Assembly (NCBI GenBank): GCA_963930655.1
Contig: OZ005618.1
Location: 9,322,001-9,386,000 of the forward strand
Direction of reading: 5' to 3'
Source: Myrica gale
Lineage: Eukaryota; Streptophyta; Magnoliopsida; Fagales; Myricaceae
DNA: 64,000 nucleotides
Shown here: piece after piece, positions 21,568 to 32,880 of the stretch
Layout: the number at the start of each line of letters is the position of its first letter
Numbering within the stretch: the stretch's first letter is position 1
Notes under the pieces: model-generated
What the model was told of the DNA's origin: nothing
Databases searched by the model: none
The model's input: the letters and a program-made list of their open reading frames with translations, nothing else
Made by a program: the position numbers and the translations under genes

Positions 21568-22898
21568 GATAGTTTTGATGTTGTAATTTTTTGCAACACT
21601 CTTAGAACGGACGAGTCAAACTTTTTCATGAGTGTCGAAGATTACATCCACTTGTCGATCCAAGAAAATGGATTTTTGTCACAAACTACATGGGTAGATA
21701 TAATTGCGATTGACTTCTCAGAGAAGCTGCCTATGATTAAAGCTGCGATTGAGGTTTGTTCTTCAATGCTTTCCGACTCTTTCTCTGACTCTCTTTATTC
21801 TTTGTTGGATTTCTGCCCTTCTTCGTCATTCCTAGGGATATTGGGAACTCTTTTGATATATTGCTTTTCAATGTACAGCGGGGAATTTATTTGAGATCAC
21901 ATATTCTGATCTTTTCTCGGATGTCCAGACAAGGAGGCAAATGATATCAAATGCTAAGGTGTGAATCGCAAAATACATCTATCAGCAATTTGATGCATAT
22001 CCTGTTGTTCTAATTATGATTGCATTCACATTTAATGACCCCCTCATTAGTTCCTAATAACTCTTGCTTTTTAATCTTTGCTGGCCTATGAGAAAGATTG
22101 TTAGCCCCACGAATTGTAATGTGAATGTGTTATAAATCTGAATTTCTTTATCTATCCTCTGCAAATTGACCTTGTTTTCTAATCTAATGCCATCATAAGA
22201 AAGACAAAAAATATCGGACTTCATTTATACGAAAAGCTTACATTAGGAATGTTAGTTCTTTTGTATTTCCAAATGTTAATTTTATTCATACATAACTTGC
22301 ATGAGAATCTTGAAGCAAGATAATTTGTGTAAAAAAAAGGAATAAGGCCGAAACCCTGACTAAGTTACTGAAGTGGTTTTGGCATGTTTTTATGGGGTGC
22401 ATTAGCATGTGTTGCATGGTAGGCTCTGTTGACTTATTTCTTGTTTCCAAGTGATTAGTGGATATGAAACTAATCATTAGGGCATATTTTCCGTAATTTT
22501 GCAGTTGCTGGTGGATTGGACTCGAGGAAAAAAATCTTATTCTATCAAGTGCTGCCCCTTCTGTAAATGACATTAGAGGGCCGAATGATGTTGCAAATTT
22601 ATCGTCATTGCTTGGGTTCTCTATGGAACGAGCTAAAGCGGCTATTTCCAAAAATTGTAGGTGTGAGTTATTTTTGAAACCCTCACAGTTATTTCGAGAC
22701 ACAGAGCTGGATGTTTGACTACGTCTGGAAATCTCTGCCTCAATGTTTCGCAGGACCCATGTAGCGAAATCTTTAAGCAAAAAACAATTTTACAAGGAGG
22801 TCATCAGAGTTGAAGTAATATCAGCAGGTGGACAATTAGACTCCACCAAATCTTTGTTTTGTGATTGGTTAAAATGGGATCCCATCTCTAGCTCATCA
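21568..22898 (+). pseudogene. RPP30-like RNase P/MRP subunit pseudogene
   Basis: Four exon-like blocks with flanking splice signals read in order as the C-terminal half of the PHP-fold RNase P protein p30: 21568-21753 (SFDVV...DIIAIDFSEKLP, then MIKAAIE), 21879-21958 (FEITYSDLFSDVQTRRQMISNAK in a shifted frame), 22505-22660 (VDWTRGK, NLILSSAAPS, RGPNDVANLSSLLG, MERAKAAISKNCR) and 22754-22898 (FYKEVIRVE, GGQLDS, DWLKWDPIS). RPP30 binds the RNA of RNase P/MRP in tRNA and rRNA processing; the Arabidopsis homologue is GAF1. The 21879 exon lacks one T and the 22505 exon has an extra A, each breaking the frame, and the N-terminal exons are absent from the window upstream. Introns are retained, so this is a DNA-level copy, not a retrocopy. 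Confidence 0.75.
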
Positions 22899-23756
22899 GT
22901 AAGGATAGCCATTGTTTTCCACTTATGGTAAAAAAAACTAAAGGGATAAATACTAAATTAGACCTTGTGGTATACTTTTTTTTTTTTTCAAAATAAACGA
23001 TGCCATTACCAAAGAGAACAATTCATGGAGGAATTCATATAGATGGTAGCTGGAGAGAATGTTTACAGGATACAAGCAATAAGAATATTTCCCTCTAAAT
23101 TGGCCGAATAAGTATTAGTGTCTCAAGTCCGGCCCTCGTTTGTCATTGGTCCCTCTTCACCGTTCCGTCAATAGCATTAACTAAACTTTAGAAGATGCGA
23201 CACTCTCGTGCCACCTGTAAACAATAATCTGTAAAAATAATTTCTAAAAACGAGTCAGGATTAGATATCAACATAGATGAAGTTAGGATTAGAACTCTGG
23301 CTTGTTTTACTAGAGTATAATTTGGAGGGACCAAAATGTAACAGCTAAAAATAGCAAAAAACAGGAGTCCAAATAATTAAACTGGTCAACCCTTCATGAA
23401 GTCTTTAGGTGGTTCTCAATTAAGTGTTTCTGGAATACTTTGGACCTGTAGACTGTTATTGTTGGCAGTTCCTCTACCAAAACCGTTTTGGACTTGATAA
23501 GTCAAATAATTTGTATAAGAATGGCTCGGTAGGCTTCTTCTTATTCATTCTATATCGCCGTATTGTTACTCTCAAGATTTTCTTTAACGGACTAACTAGG
23601 TTTTGGCGTTTGCCGCCCAAATTTGTTTGATATTTACAGGGTCTCACCCACTGCAACATTTCCCAAACTCTCGCTCTCTTCTCTCTCGTCAATGGACCAG
23701 CGCTATCAAGCTACAATAATACTTAGCAACAATGTGGCCCGTGATTGTTGAAGAGG
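22899..23756. other. Intergenic, nothing bounded
   Basis: Contains a T-run near 22975-22990 and repeat-like phrases ('gggataaatactaaattagacc', 'ggtccctcttcaccgttccgtc') typical of plant transposon ends, but no paired termini. The last 120 bp, with a CT-rich leader and an ATG at 23692, may be the 5' end of the gene fragment duplicated in the adjacent inverted repeat. Confidence 0.4.
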
Positions 23757-24959
23757 CGCAGAAGGCCAACAATTCGATGTATCTGCTCGTGATTTTGGTC
23801 CAGTAATCTGCATGGTCGCTTCGTAGTTTCTTTTCCTTCTGTCTTGTTTCTTGATTTCTTGTCGCTGGGTATCTGAGTTTTCACAATATTTCTTCACTCT
23901 ATAATGTCAATTAAATTTCTTTATATTGTCTTCTGGTTTTGTTCTAGTTTCGCAAAGAGTCTGTGCATACACGCAGGTAGAGGCATTGAGCAATCATGGT
24001 CTGATCTGGAGTATAAAGTTGGAGTTTTCTAGGAATCCTCAAACTCGCTTTCACTGAGAATGGGATCTGCAAAAAACGAAGAACTAGAAAACTCCAACTT
24101 TATACTCCAGATCAGACCATGATTGCTCAATGCGTCTACCTGCGTGTATGCACAGATGTTGAGCACGAAACGAAAAAAAACCACAAACACAAGGAGGCCA
24201 ATATTTACGTGGTTCGGCAACTGCCTACGTCCACGGAGGAGAGTATTTTGATTTCACTCACAGAACCAAAACTTTACAAACTCTCAACTCTCACACCGCA
24301 CATTTCTCCTCACAAATTCTCTCAACCCATGGGTGCTCTTCAACTGAGAGACACCCCTTTCTCTCAACACACCGGTGATCTACATCGGAGAATCACCTTA
24401 TATCTCTCCACCCACTGGTGCTCTTCGCAGAGAGGCACAACTCGAACTTCTAACATGAGTTCGAATTTATAGCGAGAGATCACAATGAGAGATGAAGAGA
24501 TCACAATGAGAAAAAAGGAGCAAACATCTTTAAGATTTGCGGCTTGCAAATCTTTCTCCTTCCGCTGCATTAACTCACGTCAGAGGTGGCTGGAGTTGTC
24601 AATATTTGCTGCTCGCAAATCTCTTTCTTTTCGGTGCCATAATTCTTTTGTCGATGCAGTTGAAAACAAGCATGATTTACGGCTCACAAATCTTGACATT
24701 TGTGGCAGCCGCAAATCATGACTTTTGGGGCATGGACTTCACGCCAACAACAGACTCTTTGCGAAACTAGAACAAAACCAGAAGACAATATAAAGAAATT
24801 TTATTGACATTATAGAGGGAAGAAATATTGTGAAAACTCATATACCCAGCAACAAGAAATCAAGAAACAAGACAGAAGGAAAAGAAACTACCTTGAGAAG
24901 CGACCGGGCAGATTACTAGGACCAAAATCACGAGCAGATACATCGAATTGTTGGCCTTC
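23757..24959. repeat. Large inverted duplication (hairpin), about 276-bp arms
   Basis: The left arm, 23757-24032, is the reverse complement of 24084-24959 once a 593-bp solo LTR and its TSD are removed from the right arm. The 51-bp spacer is 24033-24083. The arms are nearly identical, with a few small indels near 23808 and 23823. The right arm continues for 'gttggccttctgcg' at 30213-30226, beyond the Mutator-like element inserted at its end. The left arm looks like part of a gene: a frame from ATG at 23731 (MWPVIVEEAQKANN...) reaches a possible donor (ggtcca|gtaatc), and 'gttctag|tttcgc' at about 23947 could be the next acceptor. A transcript across both arms would fold into a long double strand. 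Confidence 0.85.
24157..24749. mobile_element. Solo LTR, Copia-like, 593 bp
   Basis: It starts TGTTGAG and ends CCAACA, flanked by a perfect 5-bp TSD, acaga (24152-24156 and 24750-24754). The empty site is preserved in the left arm of the hairpin, which reads straight through as ...gagtctgtgcat..., confirming both boundaries. It carries a 'gtggttcgg...tgcctacgtccac' motif similar to the one in the SIRE-like LTR at 43131-43162. No internal region remains, as expected after LTR-LTR recombination. Confidence 0.9.
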
Positions 24960-25231
24960 GGGTTCGGTTATGGTGCTGAGCGCCTAAGGTGCTGAGGGTG
25001 CTGATGGACGGCTGGGATTAACTTTTCAAGATCCAAGGGCTGAAAATAACGCCAGGTCAGTTAATGAATTTTGACCCGTGTTTGACCCATTTACCACATG
25101 ACCCGTTTTCCTCATAACCCTTAGACGACCCCGGTTTGCAGAAAACCATTTCGACATTCCGTTTTGGCCACAACTCCACCACCTGCCTGAGTATTCAGCT
25201 GCCATTGTTGCAGAATAAGAAAACCAAAGAT

Positions 25232-26818
25232 GAGATGGGTGCTATAGATGGTGGTGATGATGTCGAAATCGCATGCAGAAAGTTGGAATATCGAAGGTTT
25301 CGGTCAGTGACTTCCGTTTTCGTCTTAATCTGATTTATTCGTTTCTTTGCTTCTGTAAAGGTTAGGGTTTTGATCTGTTTTTGCGATTACTTCTCGTTTA
25401 TGCTGATTTTTAAGATCGATTTTAGGCTGATTTCACAATCGATTTTTTTGGTTACTAGAAACTGGGGTTAGACAATCGAGAGCGGAGCCAGGTCTATTTA
25501 TTAGTGGCCATGTAATACTGTTTGACTTATGGTGGCCCTGTTTATAATATGCGCTATATTGTGCTTTTGTGCACTAGAGTCGTCGATCAGTTGAGGATAG
25601 TAGGATTTTTCCCCCCTTTTCGTTTGTGGTAAATTTTGCTTCGCTCCATACGCACCCTACTACACGAGCAAAGCTCAAATTAAAGATAAAGAGCTTTATT
25701 TTTAATGAACGACCTTCTCTGATCCTCCATTTTCAAGCGGGCGAAATATAGGCACTCCTTCTCAGAGTCTCATGGCCAACAACAATCTCTAAAGTATTCT
25801 ACTTCATTATTCCACTTCCCATACTGACTTCCTGTCCATAAATGATGAAACAAGGAATAAGCCATCAGAAAGAGCAGCGGCTGCAGCCTGTTTAAGTATT
25901 AGGTTCTCATGTACTACGTGGGGTATGGATTTCATTTTGTAGATGATAGATTGGCTGGATTTATAAGAGTCGTGCTTTGACCTCCTTGGGGGGGGGGGTG
26001 TGAGGATATGCCTTATGATAAGGACTAGGATATTAGACAACTGTCTTCCTACTTTCAACAGGGGAAACGGTGCTCATGTTTGGGTGCCCTGTCCGTAATT
26101 TCTCTTGCTTTCCAGTGGAATGGCTCTTCAGTTGGTTCTGGGAAACTTTCGTCCCTTTTTCTCTCGTGTGAGTTTGTAAGACACTTTTATTGTGACTAAC
26201 TGTTATATTTCTCTTTTGCAGGCACATCTTGATTGACTAGGCGTGAATGTTTGCAAATATGCGCTCTCCTTGGTGTAACAGGGGTATGTAATAACTGTGG
26301 AGAGCAGTTAACTCATTTTCATATCTTTGTGATGTTATATTGTGTTAACAAGCATCAGCTTTGGTCACTTCCTGTAAAATCTACATGCTCTTGTGCAGTC
26401 AGAACAGTGGGTAGTAGACTTCAATGAGTTCTGCAGGAATTGGATCCATAGTGTTTATCATGACCTGTTTAATAAGTGAACTCCATTTTAAATGAAAGCA
26501 TATGCATATATCGTCATGCCGTTTTAGCATGCTTGGGTCAGTATTCATATGCTCAGACTATATCTTGAATCAATGCTCAAAACTAAGTATCTAAAATTCA
26601 TACTTGCTTTCTCCTTTTTAATTTGCATCTTGGTAACAATTTTCTCTGCTTTTTTGCAGACTGGTGTGGAGAAGAATTTGTTTGGAAATCATCCAGTTCC
26701 GTTGGACTGTACCTCGCGGGTACAGGAGATGGACTTCTTGAGCTTGTCCAGATCAATGACTACGTTGTGACAGTTCGTGTTGATAAGTTCGGCTTGGTGG
26801 ACCTGCAGATGGGGTTAT
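25232..26818 (+). pseudogene. Captured gene fragment, unidentified
   Basis: Exon-like pieces inside the Mutator-like element. One starts at ATG 25232 (MGAIDGGDDVEIACRKLEYR) in a leader-like context, followed by T-rich intron-like DNA. Another follows an acceptor at 26221 (cttttgcag|gcacatc), with a stop in its frame. A third follows an acceptor at 26660 (tttttgcag|actgg) and reads SVGLYLAGTGDGLLELVQIN in one frame. The pieces look like a decayed multi-exon gene, but I do not recognise the protein, and the exon chain is a guess. Confidence 0.4.
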
Positions 26819-26922
26819 GACAGTTCGTGTTGATTTCTTGGTTTAGTATTTAGTATGATGTAAGAAACTGCTCTTGGACAGTTCAATGACCACCTTTGAT
26901 ATGTACTCAATGTAGAGCTTTA

Positions 26923-27104
26923 GGGGGTGTTTGTTTGTGGAAATTTCGGGGAATATTTCCGAAATTTTGGGAATCTTTACTTTATTGAGATTTTTTGGGG
27001 TTTGTGAAAAGTAGAGTGTGTGTGTGTAAAAGTTAAAAATTTTAGAATGTGTTTGTTTTGTTGGAAATTTCGAACCCCAAAATTTTGGGAAAACAAACAC
27101 CCCC
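26923..27104. mobile_element. Tourist-like MITE, family D, 182 bp
   Basis: TIRs GGGGGTGTTTGTTT...AAACAAACACCCCC with TTA on both sides (26920-26922 and 27105-27107). The subterminal sequence 'aaatttcg...cgaaccccaaaatttt' is also inverted. It is non-coding and nested in the Mutator-like element, so it is younger than that element unless it was carried in with it. Confidence 0.92.
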
Positions 27105-27357
27105 TTAATATTACAGGACCTTTTGAAAAGGGCATCAACATTACTGCATCATGAATTTCCAAATGTCATTACAAGTCAGTTGCTGCATCAAAATAGAGAC
27201 ATGAATTAGCATGAGCAATAAATTCAAAGATTATTTTTCGTCTTTTTTTGTGGACGAATAAGCCACTCGCTTAGAGAACAACATAGTCTGCCTTAACCAT
27301 TAAGAGCAGCTAATACCATTGAAACAATATACAAAGATCCAGTGACTACAATGAACT

Positions 27358-27630
27358 CTAAGCTAATATGGTTCCGTGTTCCAAGTTGTTCCCAGAGCAA
27401 ACTACTTGATCCTCGAACCCTTCTTTGAATTTTGCCACTCCAGTATCAGCAATAGCATGCTGAAATCCATTTCCGGAGATGTTGAATGCTTCAAATCGAT
27501 CAGCTTTGTAGTCTCCTGCAAGATTCATATTATCAATCTGTGACTTGTTTGGTTTTGCAAACATTATGGTGACATCCCACTGATTTTGACTCTTATCTTC
27601 CCAGGATCCATCTTGGGGATTGAAAGTATA
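27358..27630 (-). pseudogene. Captured coding fragment, unidentified
   Basis: An open frame of about 90 codons reads like real protein (DGSWEDKSQNQWDVTIMFAK, NMNLAGDYKADRFEAFNISG, FQHAIADTGVAKFKEGFEDQ). It lies on the minus strand of the Mutator-like element. No start in good context and no flanking exon were identified, and I do not recognise the family. It is most simply a captured exon; it could also be a small chimeric transcript. Confidence 0.4.
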
Positions 27631-27649
27631 GAAAGTATAGACAATATAT

Positions 27650-27783
27650 ATTTGGAACAAAGTAATATGAACTTCATTTTCTAGGAATTTCTAAAGATAA
27701 TAGGAATTTCTTCATTCAAAGACACAGGGGCAAGACAATGCTGCTATTTGGAACAAAGTAATATGAACTTCATTTTCTAGGAA
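27650..27783. repeat. 38-bp direct repeat pair, 96 bp apart
   Basis: Identical 38-bp segments at 27650-27687 and 27746-27783 (from 'atttggaacaaagtaatatg' to 'ctaggaa'). The intervening 58 bp are unrelated to the repeat. A local duplication within the Mutator-like element. Confidence 0.85.
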
Positions 27784-29379
27784 GCAACTAGATTGTGATC
27801 ATCTAAACGCCCAACACACCCCAACAGACACAAGGAATTCACATAGATAAATACACTTATCTTCACGTACTTTTTGCATGTTTACATTGGATATATATAG
27901 ATACAAATTGTTGTAATGAGGAGACTTTCTCTCACTCATTATAAAAAGATTTTCCCACAGGAATAGAGATTCGGAACGCAAATTAGGAGACGAAGCTTCA
28001 ATATTCAACTTATGAAAGTGACTACTCCTCTAGACCATACCAAAAAGGGACAAAATTTGAACCACTAAATAATGACAGTATGCTACATCAAAAAACATAA
28101 AATATTTAGCAAATAAAAAATAGAAACGACGAGATATCAAGCTACGCTACCCAGCTGCAATGAAAAAGCCAGACCTCTAGTAGATCAATAATCCAATTTA
28201 AATTGTCCGGTTTTTCTGAAAAATGAACCGCATCCCAGTTTGTAGTGTCTGAGCGAAGGAGGGATTAACAATACCAATTTCAGAAAAACTCATACAAGCA
28301 ATTCCCTGAAAATTTTCACCGTCGATCCCGTGCATTTCTTTTTGGGCCAAGAATTTTTAAAGATGCAGATAAAATCCTGCACCGTAGAGCTGATATTCAC
28401 CCAATTTGTTCCAGTTATAACCTGATATTCCTATCCTCAGTACACCAGGGTACATAACAAAAATATCAATCCCCAGAAATCAATTACATAGGATATTCTG
28501 CAAGTCATATAGCATATAAAACCAAGGGTATACAAACAAAAGCGAATTCCACCTAAATACCAATATCCTCTCACCTAAGGAGCAACCCCACACAGGAAAC
28601 AAAGCCAAGCGAAGAAGGAACTGGTACTAGATCAAATCAAAACTGGCGAAAAACTTGGGAATTCATGTAAGTTTCATACTTCTAAGGTAGAGAGACATTG
28701 AGGCAACAATTATCTGTATATATAACTTCTCTAAATAGAACCAGGAAGAGAGAGAAAGACAGAGAGAGACAATAATAGAAATGTCAACACTGACGAGGTG
28801 AAATCAAGGTGTGGAAGTACAAGAACTTCATTTGTACAGATTGAGATTCTAGAACAGGTTCAGGAAATGAAAGGGGGCATACAGATTTGACAGAGCAAAT
28901 AGCCAATAAGTATAACATATCTAGGTACAAACTTGATCGAAGAGAACCCCAACAAAATCCTCTACTCAAAACCATCTTTCCCCATATAATGCTTGAGGGT
29001 TGCAGTTCATGAAATAGAAAGGAAGTGGACTAAAATTAATGTCCCAAAGAATAACTGACACCAACCACATTTTTATTTTCCCGTTCGAAACCTTAGTTCT
29101 CCAATTCCTAATTTTTCAGACCCTGACACATCAACAAATCCCAAGCAACTACAATTTAGAATAGGTTTTCCGTAAAATTCTCATGGAACTCCTCTCCTAC
29201 TAATTAAAGACTACAGTACTGAACTATTTACATAAACATTCACACAAAACCGCAAAACACCTATGCTGCTGTGAGATATAGTTTTCCTTCAAATGCACTC
29301 AGAAAGTATGCAATTTAAAACCCCAGAAGCAATTTGTTTTTTCATATAATCACCCTAGGAATAAAATCTACTAATCACT

Positions 29380-29490
29380 TGTAAGTTCCTTTACCATCCA
29401 CAAATGCTTCACCAGTGGAGGTTGCTGTTTTACGAGCTACCACACCAAGAGTAGTCTCTAATGCGTCAAGACCACCTCATTTCACCAATC
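29380..29490 (-). pseudogene. Captured exon-like fragment, unidentified
   Basis: On the minus strand one frame reads GGLDALETTLGVVARKTATS then TGEAFVDGKGTYK before a stop, with normal codon texture. It is short and unidentified, and could come from the same captured gene as the fragment at 27358-27630. Confidence 0.3.
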
Positions 29491-30226
29491 CAATGACTCA
29501 AACAGATCAAGCAAAGAAAACCGAACATAAAGCAGCTCCACTGTGAATACTACGTACATTCATCAGTAAAAGCGCATGGACTTGGGTTTCTATGCGATGA
29601 GAGGTTTGCATAGTGAAAGCGGCAACAATCATTAAGCAAGAACAAAAGGGAATAGAAATGGCGGGTAAAAGTGGCAACAGAACTGATGTGGGTTCTCCTT
29701 TGGTTTCATCTTTTTCTTCTTCCTTTTTCCCAAATCTTTGGTTTCATCATTTGCACTGTGGTAACGGATCTTTTTATTTTATTCCTAAGAATGAGAAACC
29801 CACCTCGATATTGGAATGATATTCGTAAACGGAAGGCAACGAGGTAAAAACAAAAACTAATAAACTAAGAAACTAATTAACAAGAAAACATCCAAAATCT
29901 CAACCGGAGACTTAATACCTTTGGGCTGGCAGGTGCAGATCTGAACGGAGGACGGAGGACCGAGCTCTTAAGGTAGGTGCAGATCTGGACGGAGGACGGA
30001 GGACCGAGCTCTTCTGGTTTTGCTCAACAAGAAGAACGAAAGTTTCGTGTTGGAGAAGAAGTGTTTCGGGTCAGTCGGGTCAGTCGGTCTCATTCGGGTT
30101 TTTTTCATTAAACTGAGGTGGCTTAATTTTAGCCCTTAGATGTTGGAAAAGAGATCCTCACCATCCATCAGTATGCTCAGCACCTTAAGTGCTCAGCATA
30201 CTAATCGATCCCGTTGGCCTTCTGCG

Positions 30227-32880
30227 TCTCTGCCAAACATTCTGCAGCGAGTGAGAGTTCCTATGGTAACATCCAGGGGAAGTTGGCTACACTGGTCGTC
30301 TTCTTTCACTCTTTTGCGTAGAGAAAAAAAAAACTTATTACCCGCAGTACGAGATTCTTTGGCTATATTTCTTTCGGATTTTTGAAGGTGAATCGATCGC
30401 TTCTCCGTTGGGGGGTCATCATTGGTGGTATCAAATCCTTGCTGTCGCTCCTCCCGAGTGGAAGTTTGTATGGGCTCCTCTCAGGCAGAACCAGATGGCG
30501 CATCTCCCGGCGGCATGGTTTCTCGTAGTTTTCGTTTTGGTCCTCTCGACCCTTCTGTGTTGCCTTTTTCCATTCCATTTCTCTTTTTGAACCACCTTGA
30601 GGTGACTGTTTGCTTTCAATACAGATGATTTGTTTAGTTGCACAGGACCTATTTGATAAATTTCAGACATGAGACGTCCATTATAGGGGGCCGGCCTATT
30701 GATAGCTACGTACATCGGAGCAGGAAATGCATGCATCCCCCATGATGATGTAACTAGCTTGTAGAAATATTCCCTTAACATGAGCAATTTAAGTAGGTGA
30801 AGATAAAGGTTATAAATTTCATCTTAAGATGAGGTCATGGAATTACTCTTCTAAATTTTCCTCCTTTTTTAATCCTAATCAACAGCTAGCTATGGACTAA
30901 AACAACTTATCTAGAAATATATATATATTTTTTATAAGTTTAATTAACGCGTCAAATTGATTGACAGTTACCATCAACCAATTAGAACAAATGCAGAGAC
31001 AAGAGTTAACGTGTGAAAACTCATGGAGAAAGAAGTTCACTTCTGACCAAGCGTTCTTAATTTGGTGCTTTCATATTGCCTTTTAAGGGTGTGATAGGAA
31101 GAACTATCAACTTCCTCCTGATCACTCAGATATAAAACTAACTGAAGCGTGATGAAGGGAAAAGTTTGATAGGGTCCCACACACCCTTAATGTATCTACT
31201 ATCTAGGGCCATCTTTCATATCTCCCAAACTAAAATAATAAAAGCCTTAAAAGCTCACAAAATGAGTCAAAGACAACCCAAGTTAATACCTTCATCGGTG
31301 CATTTTTTTGTTTCCTTGTCAATCCATGGCCTTTTCTACTCATTTTGAGCATTCTTAGGGCACTGTGATAACCACTTTCACCATTGAGCATCATTTACAA
31401 GCTATTACCATCATCAAATCCACATACAACATGCAAACATTATATATGAAAGATCAAGGTTCCATATTTAGCCAGTGGCGTTTTAGGTCATCCTTTATAA
31501 TACTAATTAAATAATTAAACATGAAATTAATACTTGTACAAATGAAGGCTTCTTGAGCCTCCTTAGACCCTATTGGGTCTATCCTTAAAGTTTCAAAGTG
31601 TTCTGGGCGTGTTTAGGCTTAACGAGCTTAAAGTCTATTTAGACCGCTAAACGGGCTTTGTGATTTGAGCTCCTAATTCTACTCGGTTTGGACTAAAATT
31701 TGGGCTTCCCCATCTATTTTTCATGATCTACACAGAAATATAATTATTTTCCCTGTTTGGACATTTTTACCCTAACGTTTTGTGTGAAATACCGAAACTA
31801 CCCTTAGAGACTTCCAGGGGCATTTTCGACCTTTCCCGACCTCCGATTGAGCTGAAATTTTTACAAAACCGTCTGGAACATTCATACAACCTATATGGAA
31901 AGTTTCATGCAAAAATTCAAAAGTAATCTTAGAGTCGTTTTGGACAGCAAGCCCATTTCACTTAAAAACTCTAAAATAGCTATTTGCATGTTAAATCAAG
32001 TATCTATATGCCTAAGTATATGAAGGGTTTGGGAGTTTGTTTGGGGTGTTTTGAAACCTTTAAAAATATTTTAATCTTTCAAACAAAACTTAAAACGGTT
32101 TATGCACGTTTTGAAAGATATGCAAGTGCGTGATTCAAATCCTTGTCAAAAGTGAAACAAAGAGTTACAAGGATTATACCCTAAGGTCTTGAATCTTCAC
32201 TTTGAGCTCCTTGCATCTTCTTGTTCTTCTTTTTTCAAGTCTTTGACTCTTTCATCAAGTCGTCTTTGTCTTTGAAGATGTCCATTTTATAAACTTGATC
32301 CATTTATTGAAATCATCAAAATCTCGATTGTGCACAAAAGCCAATATAACAATGTACGTGACAGACCCCTCCCATATTCTGGAGTATTCACCATTGCACC
32401 TGGAAGAGAATTTTGCCGTACATAGAGCAAATAATGGATCGAAAGGAGCATGTATTGCGCAATAAGGAAATACCATTAGTGAAAGTACTATGGAGAAACC
32501 AAGAAGTAGAGGAGGCATCTTGGAAATTGGAATTTGAGATGCGAAAGAAGTACCCTAATTTGTTCGCTAATCTAGGTTATGATTTTGCTTGACTTGACTC
32601 GTTCATTAGTGTTTGATTATTGGATGTAATCAATCTTTGTTAGATTTTCGTTATCTTTTTATTTGTATATATGCTTGTTCAGCAGATGGATGTACACATG
32701 TAAAATGATCGAAATGTCCTCAGAGATAATTTCAAAAAATAAATAAATATTTGAGAAATAAATTAACAAAATATATAGATTACTGAAATAGACTTTCAAT
32801 AGATTATAAGGAAATGAAGTATTTGTTTTCTAAGCAATGACACATTTCTTAATGTTGCTTCAATTTCACTATATTTTCAA
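30227..32880. other. Intergenic; retroelement-like and secretory-like remnants
   Basis: At 30408-30628 (+) open frames exist without recognisable products. At about 31560-31950 the phrase 'gacctccgattgagctgaaat' and the surrounding sequence resemble plant LTR or untranslated retroelement DNA. At 32255-32518 (-) an 87-codon frame begins with a hydrophobic, signal-peptide-like stretch (MPPLLLGFSIVLSLMVFPYC) and has a possible donor ('ctcttccag|gtgcaa'); it might be a first exon of a secreted cysteine-rich protein, but this is not established. Confidence 0.35.

Larger units (their letters stand above)
24960..30212. mobile_element. Mutator-like element of 5253 bp carrying gene fragments (Pack-MULE type)
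   Basis: A perfect 10-bp TSD, gttggccttc, lies at 24950-24959 and 30213-30222. The termini are GGGTTCGGTTATGGTGCTGA on the left and, reverse-complemented, GGGATCGATTAGTATGCTGA on the right. Similarity continues through 'taaggtgctgag' and 'ctgatgga' and, more weakly, for about 150 bp. Long TIRs starting with G and a 9-11 bp TSD define Mutator-like elements. No mudrA-type transposase is recognisable. Instead the interior has intron-like and exon-like sequence on + in the left half and on - in the right half. A Tourist-like MITE (26923-27104) is nested inside. Confidence 0.88.

Noticed and set aside
24119-24770. Several 60-120-codon frames
   Set aside because: They cross the solo LTR and its edges; LTRs are not expected to encode these.
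30408-30787. Frames on both strands after the Mutator-like element
   Set aside because: Mutually overlapping, no domain, no splice support.
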